Below, piece after piece: positions 8,982 to 16,730 of a DNA stretch of 64,000 nt. A program made the position numbers and the translations under genes. Numbering within the stretch: the first letter of the stretch is position 1; every line of letters starts with the position of its first letter. Source of the stretch: Glycomyces sambucus (GTDB lineage: Bacteria > Actinomycetota > Actinomycetes > Mycobacteriales > Micromonosporaceae); the NCBI RefSeq assembly GCF_900102815.1, contig NZ_FNGF01000003.1, forward strand, positions 372,001-436,000, read 5' to 3'. The notes beneath the pieces are model-generated. The model searched no databases, was not told the origin of the DNA, and saw only the letters and a program-made list of their open reading frames with translations.

Positions 8982-9683
8982 ATGCCCGCAGCGCGCCCGG
9001 ACCCCTCCCCCGCACGGCCCCGGAACCCGTTCGGCCGCGGCGGCCTCCTGCGCGGCGGCGCCGGACCGCTCGCGCCCGGCGGGCCGGCGCTCCTCCCCGC
9101 GGCCGGTGCGCCGACCACGGTGGCCGCGAACCGGACCGGGACCCAGGGCGGGTACTTCCACTCCTTCTGGACCGACTCGCCGGGCACGTGCGCGATGACC
9201 CTCGGCCCCGGCGGCGAGTACTCGGTGGCGTGGGAGAGCACCGGGAACTTCGTGTGCGGCAAGGGCTGGGCGCGGGGCGGCAGGCGCACGGTCGAGTGGT
9301 CGGGCGAGTTCGCGCCCTCCGGCAACGGGTACGTGTGCGTCTACGGCTGGACCGCGAACCCCCTGGTGGAGTACTTCATCGTCGACGACTGGGGCGCCTT
9401 CCGCCCGACCGGCGTCCACAAGGGTGCGGTGTCGAGCGACGGCGGGACCTACGACGTGTACGAGACGGTCCGCTACAACGCCCCGTCCGTGGAAGGCACC
9501 ACGACCTTCGCGCAGTTCTGGAGCGTGCGCCGCGCCAAGCGCACCGGCGGCGCGATCACCACGGGCGCGCACTTCGACGCGTGGACGGGCCGCGGCATGC
9601 GGCTGGGGTCCTTCGACCACTACATGATCCTGGCGACCGAGGGCTACCAGGGCAGCGGTCGCGCCGACATCAGGATGGGCTGA
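8982..9683 (+). CDS. GH11 endo-1,4-beta-xylanase
   Basis: A 233-residue protein whose last 185 residues are a glycoside hydrolase family 11 jelly-roll. [10 protein letters not shown] opens the fold. [13 protein letters not shown] contains the nucleophile Glu of the PLVEYYIVD signature, and [12 protein letters not shown] contains the acid/base Glu. GH11 enzymes cleave internal xylan bonds outside the cell. The N-terminus (start ATG 8982 behind GGAGG) looks like a decayed Tat signal: GRGGLLRGG replaces a twin Arg, and the hydrophobic core is Gly/Pro-rich. Export may therefore be poor or non-standard. No xylan-binding module is fused. Confidence 0.92.
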   Translation: MPAARPDPSPARPRNPFGRGGLLRGGAGPLAPGGPALLPAAGAPTTVAANRTGTQGGYFHSFWTDSPGTCAMTLGPGGEYSVAWESTGNFVCGKGWARGGRRTVEWSGEFAPSGNGYVCVYGWTANPLVEYFIVDDWGAFRPTGVHKGAVSSDGGTYDVYETVRYNAPSVEGTTTFAQFWSVRRAKRTGGAITTGAHFDAWTGRGMRLGSFDHYMILATEGYQGSGRADIRMG

Positions 9684-9765
9684 CCGGCCCCTGGACGGGC
9701 CCGCCCCGGCGCTCCCCCGCGTGTCGCGCGGTCGTTCCGGCGCCGCGATTTGCAACGATCGTGCC

Positions 9766-10968
9766 ATGCGGAAACAAAGTTCACAATGGATACGAATCGG
9801 GACCATCGCCGCCGCGGTCGCCGCGGCGGTGCTCGCCCCCTCGGCCGCCGCAGCGGCCGGGCCCGGGTACGCGGCGTGGAGCGGGGGCGGCGGCGAGTAC
9901 CGCATGGCGGCCCCGGCCGCGGGCTTCCCGGCGGCGGACCTGACCACCGACGGCTCGCCGGTCACCACGCCCTCGGGCAAGTCCATCTGGATGGGCGACG
10001 GCACGCCGTTCGGCGCCGCCTACGGCTCCTCGCGGGACCAGGGCTACATCGGCATCGGCACCACCTCGGGCAACCTGCCCTCGACCACGACGCTGGCGTT
10101 CGACACGCCGACGCCCGCCGCGAAGTGGGCGTTCGCGTTGGGCGACATCGACGTCGACATGGTCCGGATCTCCGGCACCGACGCGGGCGGGAACCCCCTC
10201 AGCGCCGCCGACCTCGGCTACCAGGGCTCGTTCAACCTCTGCCAGAACTCCCCGCGGCCGGCCGGGTGCGCGAGCGCGGCCACGGACCAGCCGACCTGGG
10301 ACGCCGGGACCATGACCCTGCGGGGCCAGAACAACGGCGACACCACCGGACCGACCGGCTGGTTCCAGCCCACGGCCTCGGTGGCCTCGCTGACGTTCAC
10401 GTTCTCCCGCATGAGCGGCATCCCCATGTTCCAGCTCTGGACCGCCGCCGAGGCGCACGAGGTGGTCACCGAGATCGAGCCGGTCCTGGTGAGCGCGCCC
10501 GCGCCCGGCACCGACCCCGGCGACGTGGTGGGCCACTGCGACGACATGGCCGGCGAGGTGAGCCTGGAGCTGCTCGACGCGAACGGCGACCCGGTCACCG
10601 ACGAGAACGGCGACCCGGTCGTGGCCGAGCCGGTCGACGGCGCGTTCACCTTCCCGAAGGTCTTCCCCGGCTCCTACCAGGTGCGCATCGTGACCGACGA
10701 GCACTTCCCGGTCGACGGGGCGACGGTCCAGGACCTCGAAGTCGTCGACGGCGACGTGACCGGCCCCGCGTTCTCGGTCGAGTGCACCCCCGAGCCCCCG
10801 CAGGCCGAGCCGGTGGGCGACGACAAGACCGACGACGCCGCTGACGACGGCGCTGACGACGCGCGCCCGGCGCTCCCGATCACGGGACCCGGTGCGGGCC
10901 TGTGGATCGCGGCCCTCCTGGCGATCGCCGGCGGCGCCCTGGCCCTGCGCCGGGCCCGCCGCCTGTAG
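9766..10968 (+). CDS. LPxTG-type wall-anchored surface protein
   Basis: A 400-residue secreted protein. A signal peptide (RIGTIAAAVAAAVLAPSAAAAAG) is followed by a beta-rich domain of about 210 residues with a Cys pair (NLCQNSPRPAGC). Next comes a CnaB/transthyretin-like module (about 255-345, VSLELLDANGDPV ... FTFPKVFPGSYQVRI) and an Asp-rich linker. LPITG, a hydrophobic helix and RRARRL form a complete sortase sorting signal. It would be exported and linked to peptidoglycan by a sortase that is not in this window. ATG 9766 sits directly before the signal peptide. Ligand unknown; the neighbouring xylanase hints at surface polysaccharide contact only by position. Confidence 0.8.
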   Translation: MRKQSSQWIRIGTIAAAVAAAVLAPSAAAAAGPGYAAWSGGGGEYRMAAPAAGFPAADLTTDGSPVTTPSGKSIWMGDGTPFGAAYGSSRDQGYIGIGTTSGNLPSTTTLAFDTPTPAAKWAFALGDIDVDMVRISGTDAGGNPLSAADLGYQGSFNLCQNSPRPAGCASAATDQPTWDAGTMTLRGQNNGDTTGPTGWFQPTASVASLTFTFSRMSGIPMFQLWTAAEAHEVVTEIEPVLVSAPAPGTDPGDVVGHCDDMAGEVSLELLDANGDPVTDENGDPVVAEPVDGAFTFPKVFPGSYQVRIVTDEHFPVDGATVQDLEVVDGDVTGPAFSVECTPEPPQAEPVGDDKTDDAADDGADDARPALPITGPGAGLWIAALLAIAGGALALRRARRL

Positions 10969-11048
10969 GAGGAGCAGGCTCCGGACAGTACCGCCGCCGC
11001 GCCGTGCCGAACGGGGCAGCGGCTGAAGACGCGAACTGAAGACGCGAG

Positions 11049-11083
11049 AACGGGCGGGGCCGCTGGGGTCCCGCCCGTTTTTC
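11049..11083 (+). terminator. Intrinsic terminator
   Basis: AACGGGCGGG pairs with CCCGCCCGTT around a short loop and is followed by a run of T (GTTTTTC), so it is a genuine Rho-independent form for the LPITG gene. Confidence 0.85.
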
Positions 11084-11124
11084 AGTGTGTCAGCACTGTT
11101 CGCGATGTGTTCAGGTCTTGGTGA

Positions 11125-11163
11125 AGAGCTCGGGGAGGCCCCCACCGGCCTCCCCGAAGCTCT
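11125..11163 (-). terminator. Terminator-like hairpin after the 117-residue gene
   Basis: A 16-bp inverted repeat (11125-11140 with 11147-11163, one bulged A) overlaps the stop codon of the leftward gene at 11162. There is no U tract. Confidence 0.6.
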
Positions 11164-11515
11164 ATCCCACCAACTGGAGCAAAGTCTCGGGTGCGCGCTC
11201 CGATAAGCGGAAGCGCGCCGTGTAGATGTCGCCGTCCCGGATCCAGGCGAGCTGGAGCGAGGCGAACATGTCGTCCACGATGTCCTCGTCGGGGAGCCCG
11301 TAGTGCTCCCCCATGCTGCGTCCGCGGTAGTGCCACAGGAGTCCTGCCTGGACCTGGGCGGCGTCCGCGGTGTGCTTGCCGCAGGAGCGGGCGCACCGGT
11401 AGAGCACCTGGCCGCTGCGGTCGTACTCGATGGCCATCACCTGCTGGCACATCGAACTCCGCAGCTTGCCTGCCGCGGCTGCCTGGAGCAACGTCTGCGC
11501 CTCGAGACGTTCCAT
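11162..11515 (-). CDS. Small Cys-containing protein of unknown function
   Basis: A 117-residue soluble protein that I do not recognise. It has three cysteines in a C-x(37)-C-x3-C arrangement (SSMCQQVM, then YRCARSCGKH) with a following His, which could bind metal or form a disulfide. The rest is a mixed alpha/beta sequence ending SERAPETLLQLVG. The start ATG 11515 has GGAGAGGGG about 15 nt upstream, rather far. It is transcribed away from the DUF397/XRE genes across a roughly 490-bp intergenic region and may belong to that regulatory locus. Confidence 0.7.
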   Translation of the reverse strand: MERLEAQTLLQAAAAGKLRSSMCQQVMAIEYDRSGQVLYRCARSCGKHTADAAQVQAGLLWHYRGRSMGEHYGLPDEDIVDDMFASLQLAWIRDGDIYTARFRLSERAPETLLQLVG

Positions 11516-12002
11516 ATGGCACCCAACCCCTCTCCGGGCGACGATCGGGCCTCACCGGAGCGGGGCCCGGCCAGGCTCTGCATGACGACGACTGGCGTGT
11601 TCGGTTGTGCGATGCGCGACGCCCTTCCACGAAGGCGATTGCCGGTCCGAAACCGGAGGTTTCGGATGGTTCCGCCTGTCGCTTCCCGGAACGTCGGTTA
11701 GCGGCTTTTGAGTCCGTGACAACGGTCGCACACCTTCCGCGGCCGTGTCTATGTGCATTGTCACATTCATCGTAACATGCATCGACACCGGGCAGATGCA
11801 CGTGCATCTGCGCGCCCATCCTCCCGTGCAGTGACTGTGTGTAATGTGCGACACTTGATCCGATCGACTACGGGGATGTCGGAATCGTCCGCTGAGGTCA
11901 CCGCCTGGTATTCCCGCGGCCCCCGGTTCCACGCCTCCGGCAGCCGGTCAAGGCACGAGAGAATCCGGCCGGACCTACCGGCCACTGGTGGAAGGAATCT
12001 CT
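11516..12002. other. Intergenic regulatory region, A/T-richer than its surroundings
   Basis: Between the leftward Cys protein and the rightward DUF397 gene I find no convincing gene. The part from about 11740 to 11880 is visibly richer in A/T than its surroundings and contains several TGCAT/ATGCA half-sites and a perfect 20-bp palindrome. It probably holds divergent promoters. Confidence 0.6.
11792..11811. promoter_or_regulatory. Perfect 20-bp palindrome, candidate operator
   Basis: GCAGATGCAC is followed immediately by its exact reverse complement. It lies midway in the divergent region about 190 bp upstream of the DUF397 start. The related direct half-sites TGCAT and ATGCA occur 20-45 bp to the left. 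A dimeric regulator such as the nearby XRE protein is a possible ligand, by inference. Confidence 0.5.
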
Positions 12003-12248
12003 ATGGACAAGGCACGCAATGGAATCCCGGCAGGGGAACTCCCCTCGTCGCTCACTTGGCGCAAGAGCAGCCGCAGCGGCCCCAACGGCGGCAACTGCGT
12101 CGAGCTGGCGCCGCTCCCCGGCGGGGACGAGATCGCGGTGCGCAACTCCCGCTTCCCCGAGGGTCCCGCCCTCGTCTACACGGTCGCCGAGATCCGCGCC
12201 CTCGTCGAGGGTGCGAAGGACGGCGAGTTCGACGACCTGATCGTCTAG
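12003..12248 (+). CDS. DUF397 protein
   Basis: An 81-residue protein with the family hallmark LTWRKSSRSGPNGGNCVELAPLPGGDEIAVRNSR (given here only to name the segment at residues about 18-51). DUF397 proteins pair genetically with XRE/DUF5753 regulators in actinomycetes, as in whiJ- and abaA-like loci, and are thought to act as small partner or antagonist proteins. ATG 12003 has GGAAGGA at the right distance; a GTG at 11988 is possible but overlaps that site. The frameshifted XRE gene lies 110 bp downstream. Confidence 0.92.
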   Translation: MDKARNGIPAGELPSSLTWRKSSRSGPNGGNCVELAPLPGGDEIAVRNSRFPEGPALVYTVAEIRALVEGAKDGEFDDLIV

Positions 12249-12358
12249 GGCCGGAAGCCGGAAGCCCAAGGGCTGCACACTCACCCTGGCAGGACGGGCC
12301 CGACGGGCTACCCTGTCAGGGTGAGTCGTTCCCGCCGGCGCGACCGCTGGAGGAGGAG

Positions 12359-13248
12359 GTGAGCAGGACGGCGAGCAAAGAGGACACCCCGACAGGGCCC
12401 ACAGCACTGCGGATGATCATCGGCGGCCAGCTCCGCCGCCTCCGCGAGGCCGCGAAGATCACGCGCGGCGAGGCCGCCTACGAGATCCGCGGCTCCGAGT
12501 CCAAGATCAGCCGGATGGAGCTGGGACGGGTCTCGTTCCGGCTCAGGGGGACGTCGAAGACCTCATGGTCATGTACGGCGTCACCGACGAGGCCGAGGTC
12601 GAGCGCGTCCTGGAGCTGTGCCGCGAGGCCAACCGGCCGAGCTGGTGGCACCGCTACGGCGAGGCGCTGCCCGACTGGTTCAGCACCTACCTGGACATGG
12701 AGACCGCCGCGTCCACCATCCGCACCTACGAGGTGCAGCTGGTGCCGGGCCTGCTCCAGTCCCGCGACTACGCCCGCTCGCTGCTCATGCTGGGCTACGG
12801 GCACACCCCGCTCCAGGAGATCGACTACCGGATCGACGTGCGCATCGCACGCCAGAAGGTCCTCGACCGCGAGCACGACCCGGCCACACTGTGGACCGTC
12901 ATCGACGAGGCCGCGCTGCACCGGCCCTTCGGCGGGCGCGGCGTCATGCGCGACCAGCTCATCTCGCTCATCGAGGCGTGCGACCGCCCGAACGTGCGCA
13001 TCCAGATCGTCCCGTTCTCCAGCGGCGCCCACTCCGGCGCCGGCGCGCCGTTCACCTGGCTGCGCTTCGCGTACCCGGAGCTCAAGGACGTCATCTACAT
13101 GGAGCACCTCACCGGCGGCCTGTACCTCGACCGCGACGCCGATGTGGACGCCTACCAGGCGGCGATGGAGCACCTGTGCGTCCAGGCCGCCCAGCCGCGC
13201 GAGACGCCCGACATCATCAACCGGATCATCCGGGACCACTACTCTTAG
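12359..13248 (+). pseudogene. XRE-family HTH/DUF5753 regulator split by a frameshift
   Basis: The start GTG 12359 follows AGGAGGAG and encodes a helix-turn-helix (ALRMIIGGQLRRLREAAKIT ... GSESKISRMELGRVSFRLR). The reading frame is then lost, and the DUF5753 ligand/partner domain continues in the -1 frame from about 12550 (DVEDLMVMYGVTDEAEVER ... IIRDHYS, stop 13248). The break falls on a run of five G at 12546-12550; six G would restore one protein of 296 residues. The downstream frame keeps coherent family sequence, so the lesion is recent, a sequencing error, or a slippage site. Proteins of this type partner with DUF397 and regulate development or antibiotic genes. Confidence 0.85.
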
Positions 13249-13412
13249 TGATCGTTCTTCGGTTCCGGTGACCCTCGGCGCCCGCTGGACGCCCGGGTGC
13301 GACTTCCATGAATTCACCCCATCGGGTGAGACACCGTCCGGGACGGCCCGTGCCCGCACACGCCGACGGCGCGCGACCACCGGTCGCGCGCCGTCGATCA
13401 GCGTCCTGCGTC

Positions 13413-14231
13413 CTACGGCTTGCGGGCGACGCCGCCCATCATGATCTTGTGCCACGGCTCGATGTCCTCGACCGCGGGCACCTCCTTCTCGGGCTCGCCG
13501 GGGAACCAGCGCGGGATGAAGTCGATCTTGTCGTCGACCAGGGGCAGGCCCAGGAAGTGCTCCTTGATCCGCTCGGGGGTGCGGATCCAGCCGTTGCCCA
13601 GGGACTCCAGGCCGGCCTGCTCGATGGCCTTCTGGAGCGGTTCGCCGGTGTTGACGAAGTCGGTGATGAGCAGGTAGGACCCGCTGGGGCAGGCGTCGAC
13701 GAGGACGCGCACCCACTCGTCGGGCTGCTCGTCGTCGTGGAAGTGCATGTGGAGGCCCACGACCATGAGCCCGATGGGCCGGGTGAAGTCGATGTGGGCC
13801 TTGACCTCCTCATTGTTGAGGATGCTCTCGGGGTCGCGGAGGTCGGCGGTCACGATCGTCGTGGACTTGTTGGTGGCCAGCAGGGCCCGGCCGTGCGCGA
13901 GCACGATCGGGTCGTTGTCCACGTAGACCACCGTCGCCTCGGGGTTGACGCCCTGGGCGATCTGGTGGGTGTTCTGCATGGTGGGCAGGCCCGCGCCGAT
14001 GTCGAGGAACTGGTCGACGCCCTGCTTGGCGATGTACTCGACGCCCTTGCGGAGGCCCTCGCGGTTGTCGAGCGCGACGTCCCTGGCGTTGGGCACGTAC
14101 TTCACGTAGGCGTCCCGGCCCTCGCGGTCGGCCGCGAAGTTGTCCTTGCCGCCGAGGATCGCGTCGTAGACGCGGGCGATGGTCGGCCTGGAGATGTCGA
14201 AGTCGGGCACGTATTCGTCGTTGTCTGCCAT
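13413..14231 (-). CDS. DUF574/SAV_2177-type SAM-dependent methyltransferase
   Basis: A 272-residue protein of the Methyltransf_19 family found in multiple copies in actinomycetes. It starts with the typical ISRPTIARVYDAILGGKDNF segment. The SAM-binding loop is VDQFLDIGAGLPTMQNTHQIAQ, followed by VVYVDNDPIVLAHGRALL, in which Asp binds the SAM ribose. FIPRWFPGEPE near the C-terminus is also typical. Genes of this family often accompany DUF397 and XRE/DUF5753 genes, as here. Targets are unknown. Confidence 0.92.
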   Translation of the reverse strand: MADNDEYVPDFDISRPTIARVYDAILGGKDNFAADREGRDAYVKYVPNARDVALDNREGLRKGVEYIAKQGVDQFLDIGAGLPTMQNTHQIAQGVNPEATVVYVDNDPIVLAHGRALLATNKSTTIVTADLRDPESILNNEEVKAHIDFTRPIGLMVVGLHMHFHDDEQPDEWVRVLVDACPSGSYLLITDFVNTGEPLQKAIEQAGLESLGNGWIRTPERIKEHFLGLPLVDDKIDFIPRWFPGEPEKEVPAVEDIEPWHKIMMGGVARKP

Positions 14232-14397
14232 GGCTCAGCCTCTTCGTCGAAGGAACGTTGCGCACATCGTACGACCTTGATCACACTGCCGGGCTTGGGG
14301 ATCATGCCATGCAGACACACGAGTACCAATGGGCGCAACAGAATCGATGAACCCGGCAGCCACATCGGACCATCGGGGACGCACCGGCACCGGGACG

Positions 14398-14431
14398 GCG
14401 AAGGGCCCGGCCTGACGGCCGGGCCCTTCGC
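14398..14431 (-). terminator. Terminator-like hairpin after the LCP gene
   Basis: A perfect 15-bp inverted repeat with a 4-nt loop lies 34 bp beyond the stop of the leftward LCP gene. Confidence 0.75.
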
Positions 14432-14464
14432 GCGAGCGCTTCTGCTGCGGCTGTTGGTCCGCGG

Positions 14465-15610
14465 CTACTCTTCCTCGTCCGCGGGGTTCGCCGCGACCCA
14501 GTCGCCGACGGTGTCCTCGCGGACGGCCTCCCAGAGGCTCGTCGCCTCCGGGTTGTCGCCCTCGGGGTTGTCGAGGTCGTACGTGTAGACCACGACCGAC
14601 TCGCCGTCGAACGTGTCGGTGCCGAGGTTCGGCGTGGTCATGAAGACCAGGTCGTCGCTGCGCAGGTCCATGAGGCTGATCGCGGTCGACACCACGTTGA
14701 ACTCGGTGTCGACCTTGACCGCGTCCGAGGTGGACTCGATGAAGCTGGTGAGCTTCCCGCGGTCGGTGAGGACGCCGGCGCTGAGCGCGGAGTCCATGAT
14801 CGCCTTGATGAGCTCCTGCTGGTGCTGCATGCGCGCGAAGTCGCCGCGGTTCCACTGGTACCGCTGGCGCACGTAGTCGAGCGCCTCCTCGCCGTTCAGC
14901 AGCAGCGGGCCGGCCTCGAAGTAGCGGTGCTCGCCGTGGATCGAGGTGACGCCGTTCTCGTCGTAGTAGTCCGGCGCGTCGGCGGGCTCGATGTCGATCG
15001 TGACGCCGCCGAGGGCGTCGACGACCTGCACCAGGCCCGCGAAGTCGATCTCCACGACGTGGTCGACGCGCACGCCCGTCAGCTCCTCGACGGTGAGCAC
15101 GGTCAGCGTGACCCCGCCCCACGCGTACGCGGAGTTGAACTTCGAGTTCGAGCCGGTGTACTCGGGGTAGTTGCTCGCCTCGGCGTACTCGGGGATGTGC
15201 ACGTAGAGGTCGCGCGGGATCGAGACGCCGTACGCCTCGGTGCCGTCCTCGTTGACGTGCATGAGGATGACCGTGTCGGAGCGGGCGTCCTCCTCGGCGT
15301 TGCCCTCGCGGTGGTCCGAGCCGATGACGAGGATGTTCAGGGCCCCGTTGAGCCGGTCGGGCCGCTCGTCCTCGGGGATCGCCTCCAGGTCGAAGGGGCG
15401 TTCGAGGTCGGCGTCGGTGGTCTTGGCGGTCGACCAGATCGCGAAGCCGCCGCCGGTGGCCGCGATCGAGGCCACCAGGCCGATCCCGGAGCCGATGAGG
15501 CCCCGCCGGGTCGGTCCGCCGCCCGCCGCCGAGGCGACGCGCGCGCCCCCGCCGCCGCCCGCGGGCGGCACCGAGGCGCTGCCGCGGTAGTTGGAACCGG
15601 TATACGTCAT
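14465..15610 (-). CDS. LytR-CpsA-Psr (LCP) ligase
   Basis: A 381-residue membrane-anchored LCP enzyme that would transfer a lipid-linked glycopolymer to peptidoglycan. A Gly-rich cytoplasmic N-terminus leads to one helix (about residues 38-60). The LCP core follows: NILVIGSDHREGNAEEDARSD (Asp and Arg that bind the pyrophosphate), VSIPRDLYV, and LDYVRQRYQWNRGDFARMQHQQ. It contains no cysteine, unlike the three LCPs at 34-37 kb. Its place beside UDP-xylose synthase, phosphoglycosyltransferase and GT4 genes suggests attachment of that cluster's polymer. Confidence 0.92.
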   Translation of the reverse strand: MTYTGSNYRGSASVPPAGGGGGARVASAAGGGPTRRGLIGSGIGLVASIAATGGGFAIWSTAKTTDADLERPFDLEAIPEDERPDRLNGALNILVIGSDHREGNAEEDARSDTVILMHVNEDGTEAYGVSIPRDLYVHIPEYAEASNYPEYTGSNSKFNSAYAWGGVTLTVLTVEELTGVRVDHVVEIDFAGLVQVVDALGGVTIDIEPADAPDYYDENGVTSIHGEHRYFEAGPLLLNGEEALDYVRQRYQWNRGDFARMQHQQELIKAIMDSALSAGVLTDRGKLTSFIESTSDAVKVDTEFNVVSTAISLMDLRSDDLVFMTTPNLGTDTFDGESVVVYTYDLDNPEGDNPEATSLWEAVREDTVGDWVAANPADEEE

Positions 15611-15679
15611 GGTGCCAGCTTACGTGGTGTCCGCCCGCCTTCCGGGACCGCGCACGCGGCGCGGATCCTCGGAGCACGC

Positions 15680-16648
15680 TTAAACGGCGGTGAGCTTCCC
15701 CGCAGCGCGCCGCGCCGCGAAGTAGTCGATGGTGGCCTTGAGACCGGACTCGTAGTGGACCTGCGGCTCGTACCCGAGCAGGTCGCGGGCCGCGGTGAGG
15801 TCGGGGCGGCGGCGCTCGGGGTCGTCGGAGGGCCGGTCGGTGTACTCGATCGTCGAGGACGAGCCGGTGAGCCGCAGGATCACCTCGGCGATCTCGCCCA
15901 CGGTCAGCTCGTACTCGGTGCCGAGGTTGACCGGGCCGTACTCGCCGGACTCCAGGAGCAGGACCAGCCCGTTCACGAGATCGTCGACGTAGCACAGCGA
16001 GCGGGTCTGGGACCCGTCGCCGTAGACCGTCAGCGGCTCGCCCGCGAGGGCCTGGGAGATGAAGTTCGGGATGACGCGGCCGTCGTCGGGGCGCATCCGC
16101 GGGCCGTACGTGTTGAAGATCCGCACGATCGCCGCGTCGAGGCCCTTGTGCCGGTGGTAGGCCGCGACCGCGGCCTCCGAGAAGCGCTTGGCCTCGTCGT
16201 AGCAGGAGCGGACGCCGATCGGGTTCACGTTGCCCCAGTAGGACTCCGGCTGCGGGTGCACGAGCGGGTCGCCGTACACCTCGGAGGTGGAGGCCATGAG
16301 GAAGCGGGCGCCGTCGGCGAGGGCGCGGTCGAGCGCGTGCAGCGTGCCGACGGAGTCGACGCGGAGGATCTCGACGGGGAGGGTCTCGAAGTCGACCGGG
16401 CTGGCCGGGCACGCGAAGTGGAGGACGGCGTCGAAGGGCGCGTCGCCGACGGGCAGGCCCTCGGTGACGTCGGCCTCGACCACCGTGAGGCGGTCGTGGG
16501 GGTCGAGGTTGGCCTTCGAGCCGGTGGAGAAGTTGTCGACAGCGGTCACGTCGCAGCCCTTCGCCAGGAGCGCGTCGACCAGGTGGCTCCCCACCAGGCC
16601 CGCGCCGCCCGTCACGAGGATGCGGCTGCCGGTTCCGTAAGTAGTCAT
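15680..16648 (-). CDS. UDP-glucuronate decarboxylase-like SDR (UDP-xylose synthase type)
   Basis: A 322-residue extended SDR. VTGGAGLVGSHLVDALL is the NAD-binding loop. HFACPASPVDFETLP, STSEVYGDPLVHPQPE and YWGNVNPIGVRSCYDEAKR are near-diagnostic for UDP-glucuronate decarboxylases, with the catalytic Tyr-x3-Lys in YDEAK. The product would be UDP-xylose for glycan assembly. I use ATG 16648; the frame also has a TTG one codon upstream. It lies between LCP and the phosphoglycosyltransferase on the same strand, so an operon is likely. Confidence 0.88.
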   Translation of the reverse strand: MTTYGTGSRILVTGGAGLVGSHLVDALLAKGCDVTAVDNFSTGSKANLDPHDRLTVVEADVTEGLPVGDAPFDAVLHFACPASPVDFETLPVEILRVDSVGTLHALDRALADGARFLMASTSEVYGDPLVHPQPESYWGNVNPIGVRSCYDEAKRFSEAAVAAYHRHKGLDAAIVRIFNTYGPRMRPDDGRVIPNFISQALAGEPLTVYGDGSQTRSLCYVDDLVNGLVLLLESGEYGPVNLGTEYELTVGEIAEVILRLTGSSSTIEYTDRPSDDPERRRPDLTAARDLLGYEPQVHYESGLKATIDYFAARRAAGKLTAV

Positions 16649-16730
16649 CAAGATCCCAGATTATCAGGGTTGGCCTGGCGTTCACCTGGGCGCAGGCTGT
16701 GCGTTCGCTCAACGCACGCCCGTGTGCCCG

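Noticed and set aside
12565..13248. Separate DUF5753-only gene starting at 12565
   Set aside because: The family domain begins upstream of this ATG and joins the HTH part if one G is added, so it is better read as one frameshifted gene.
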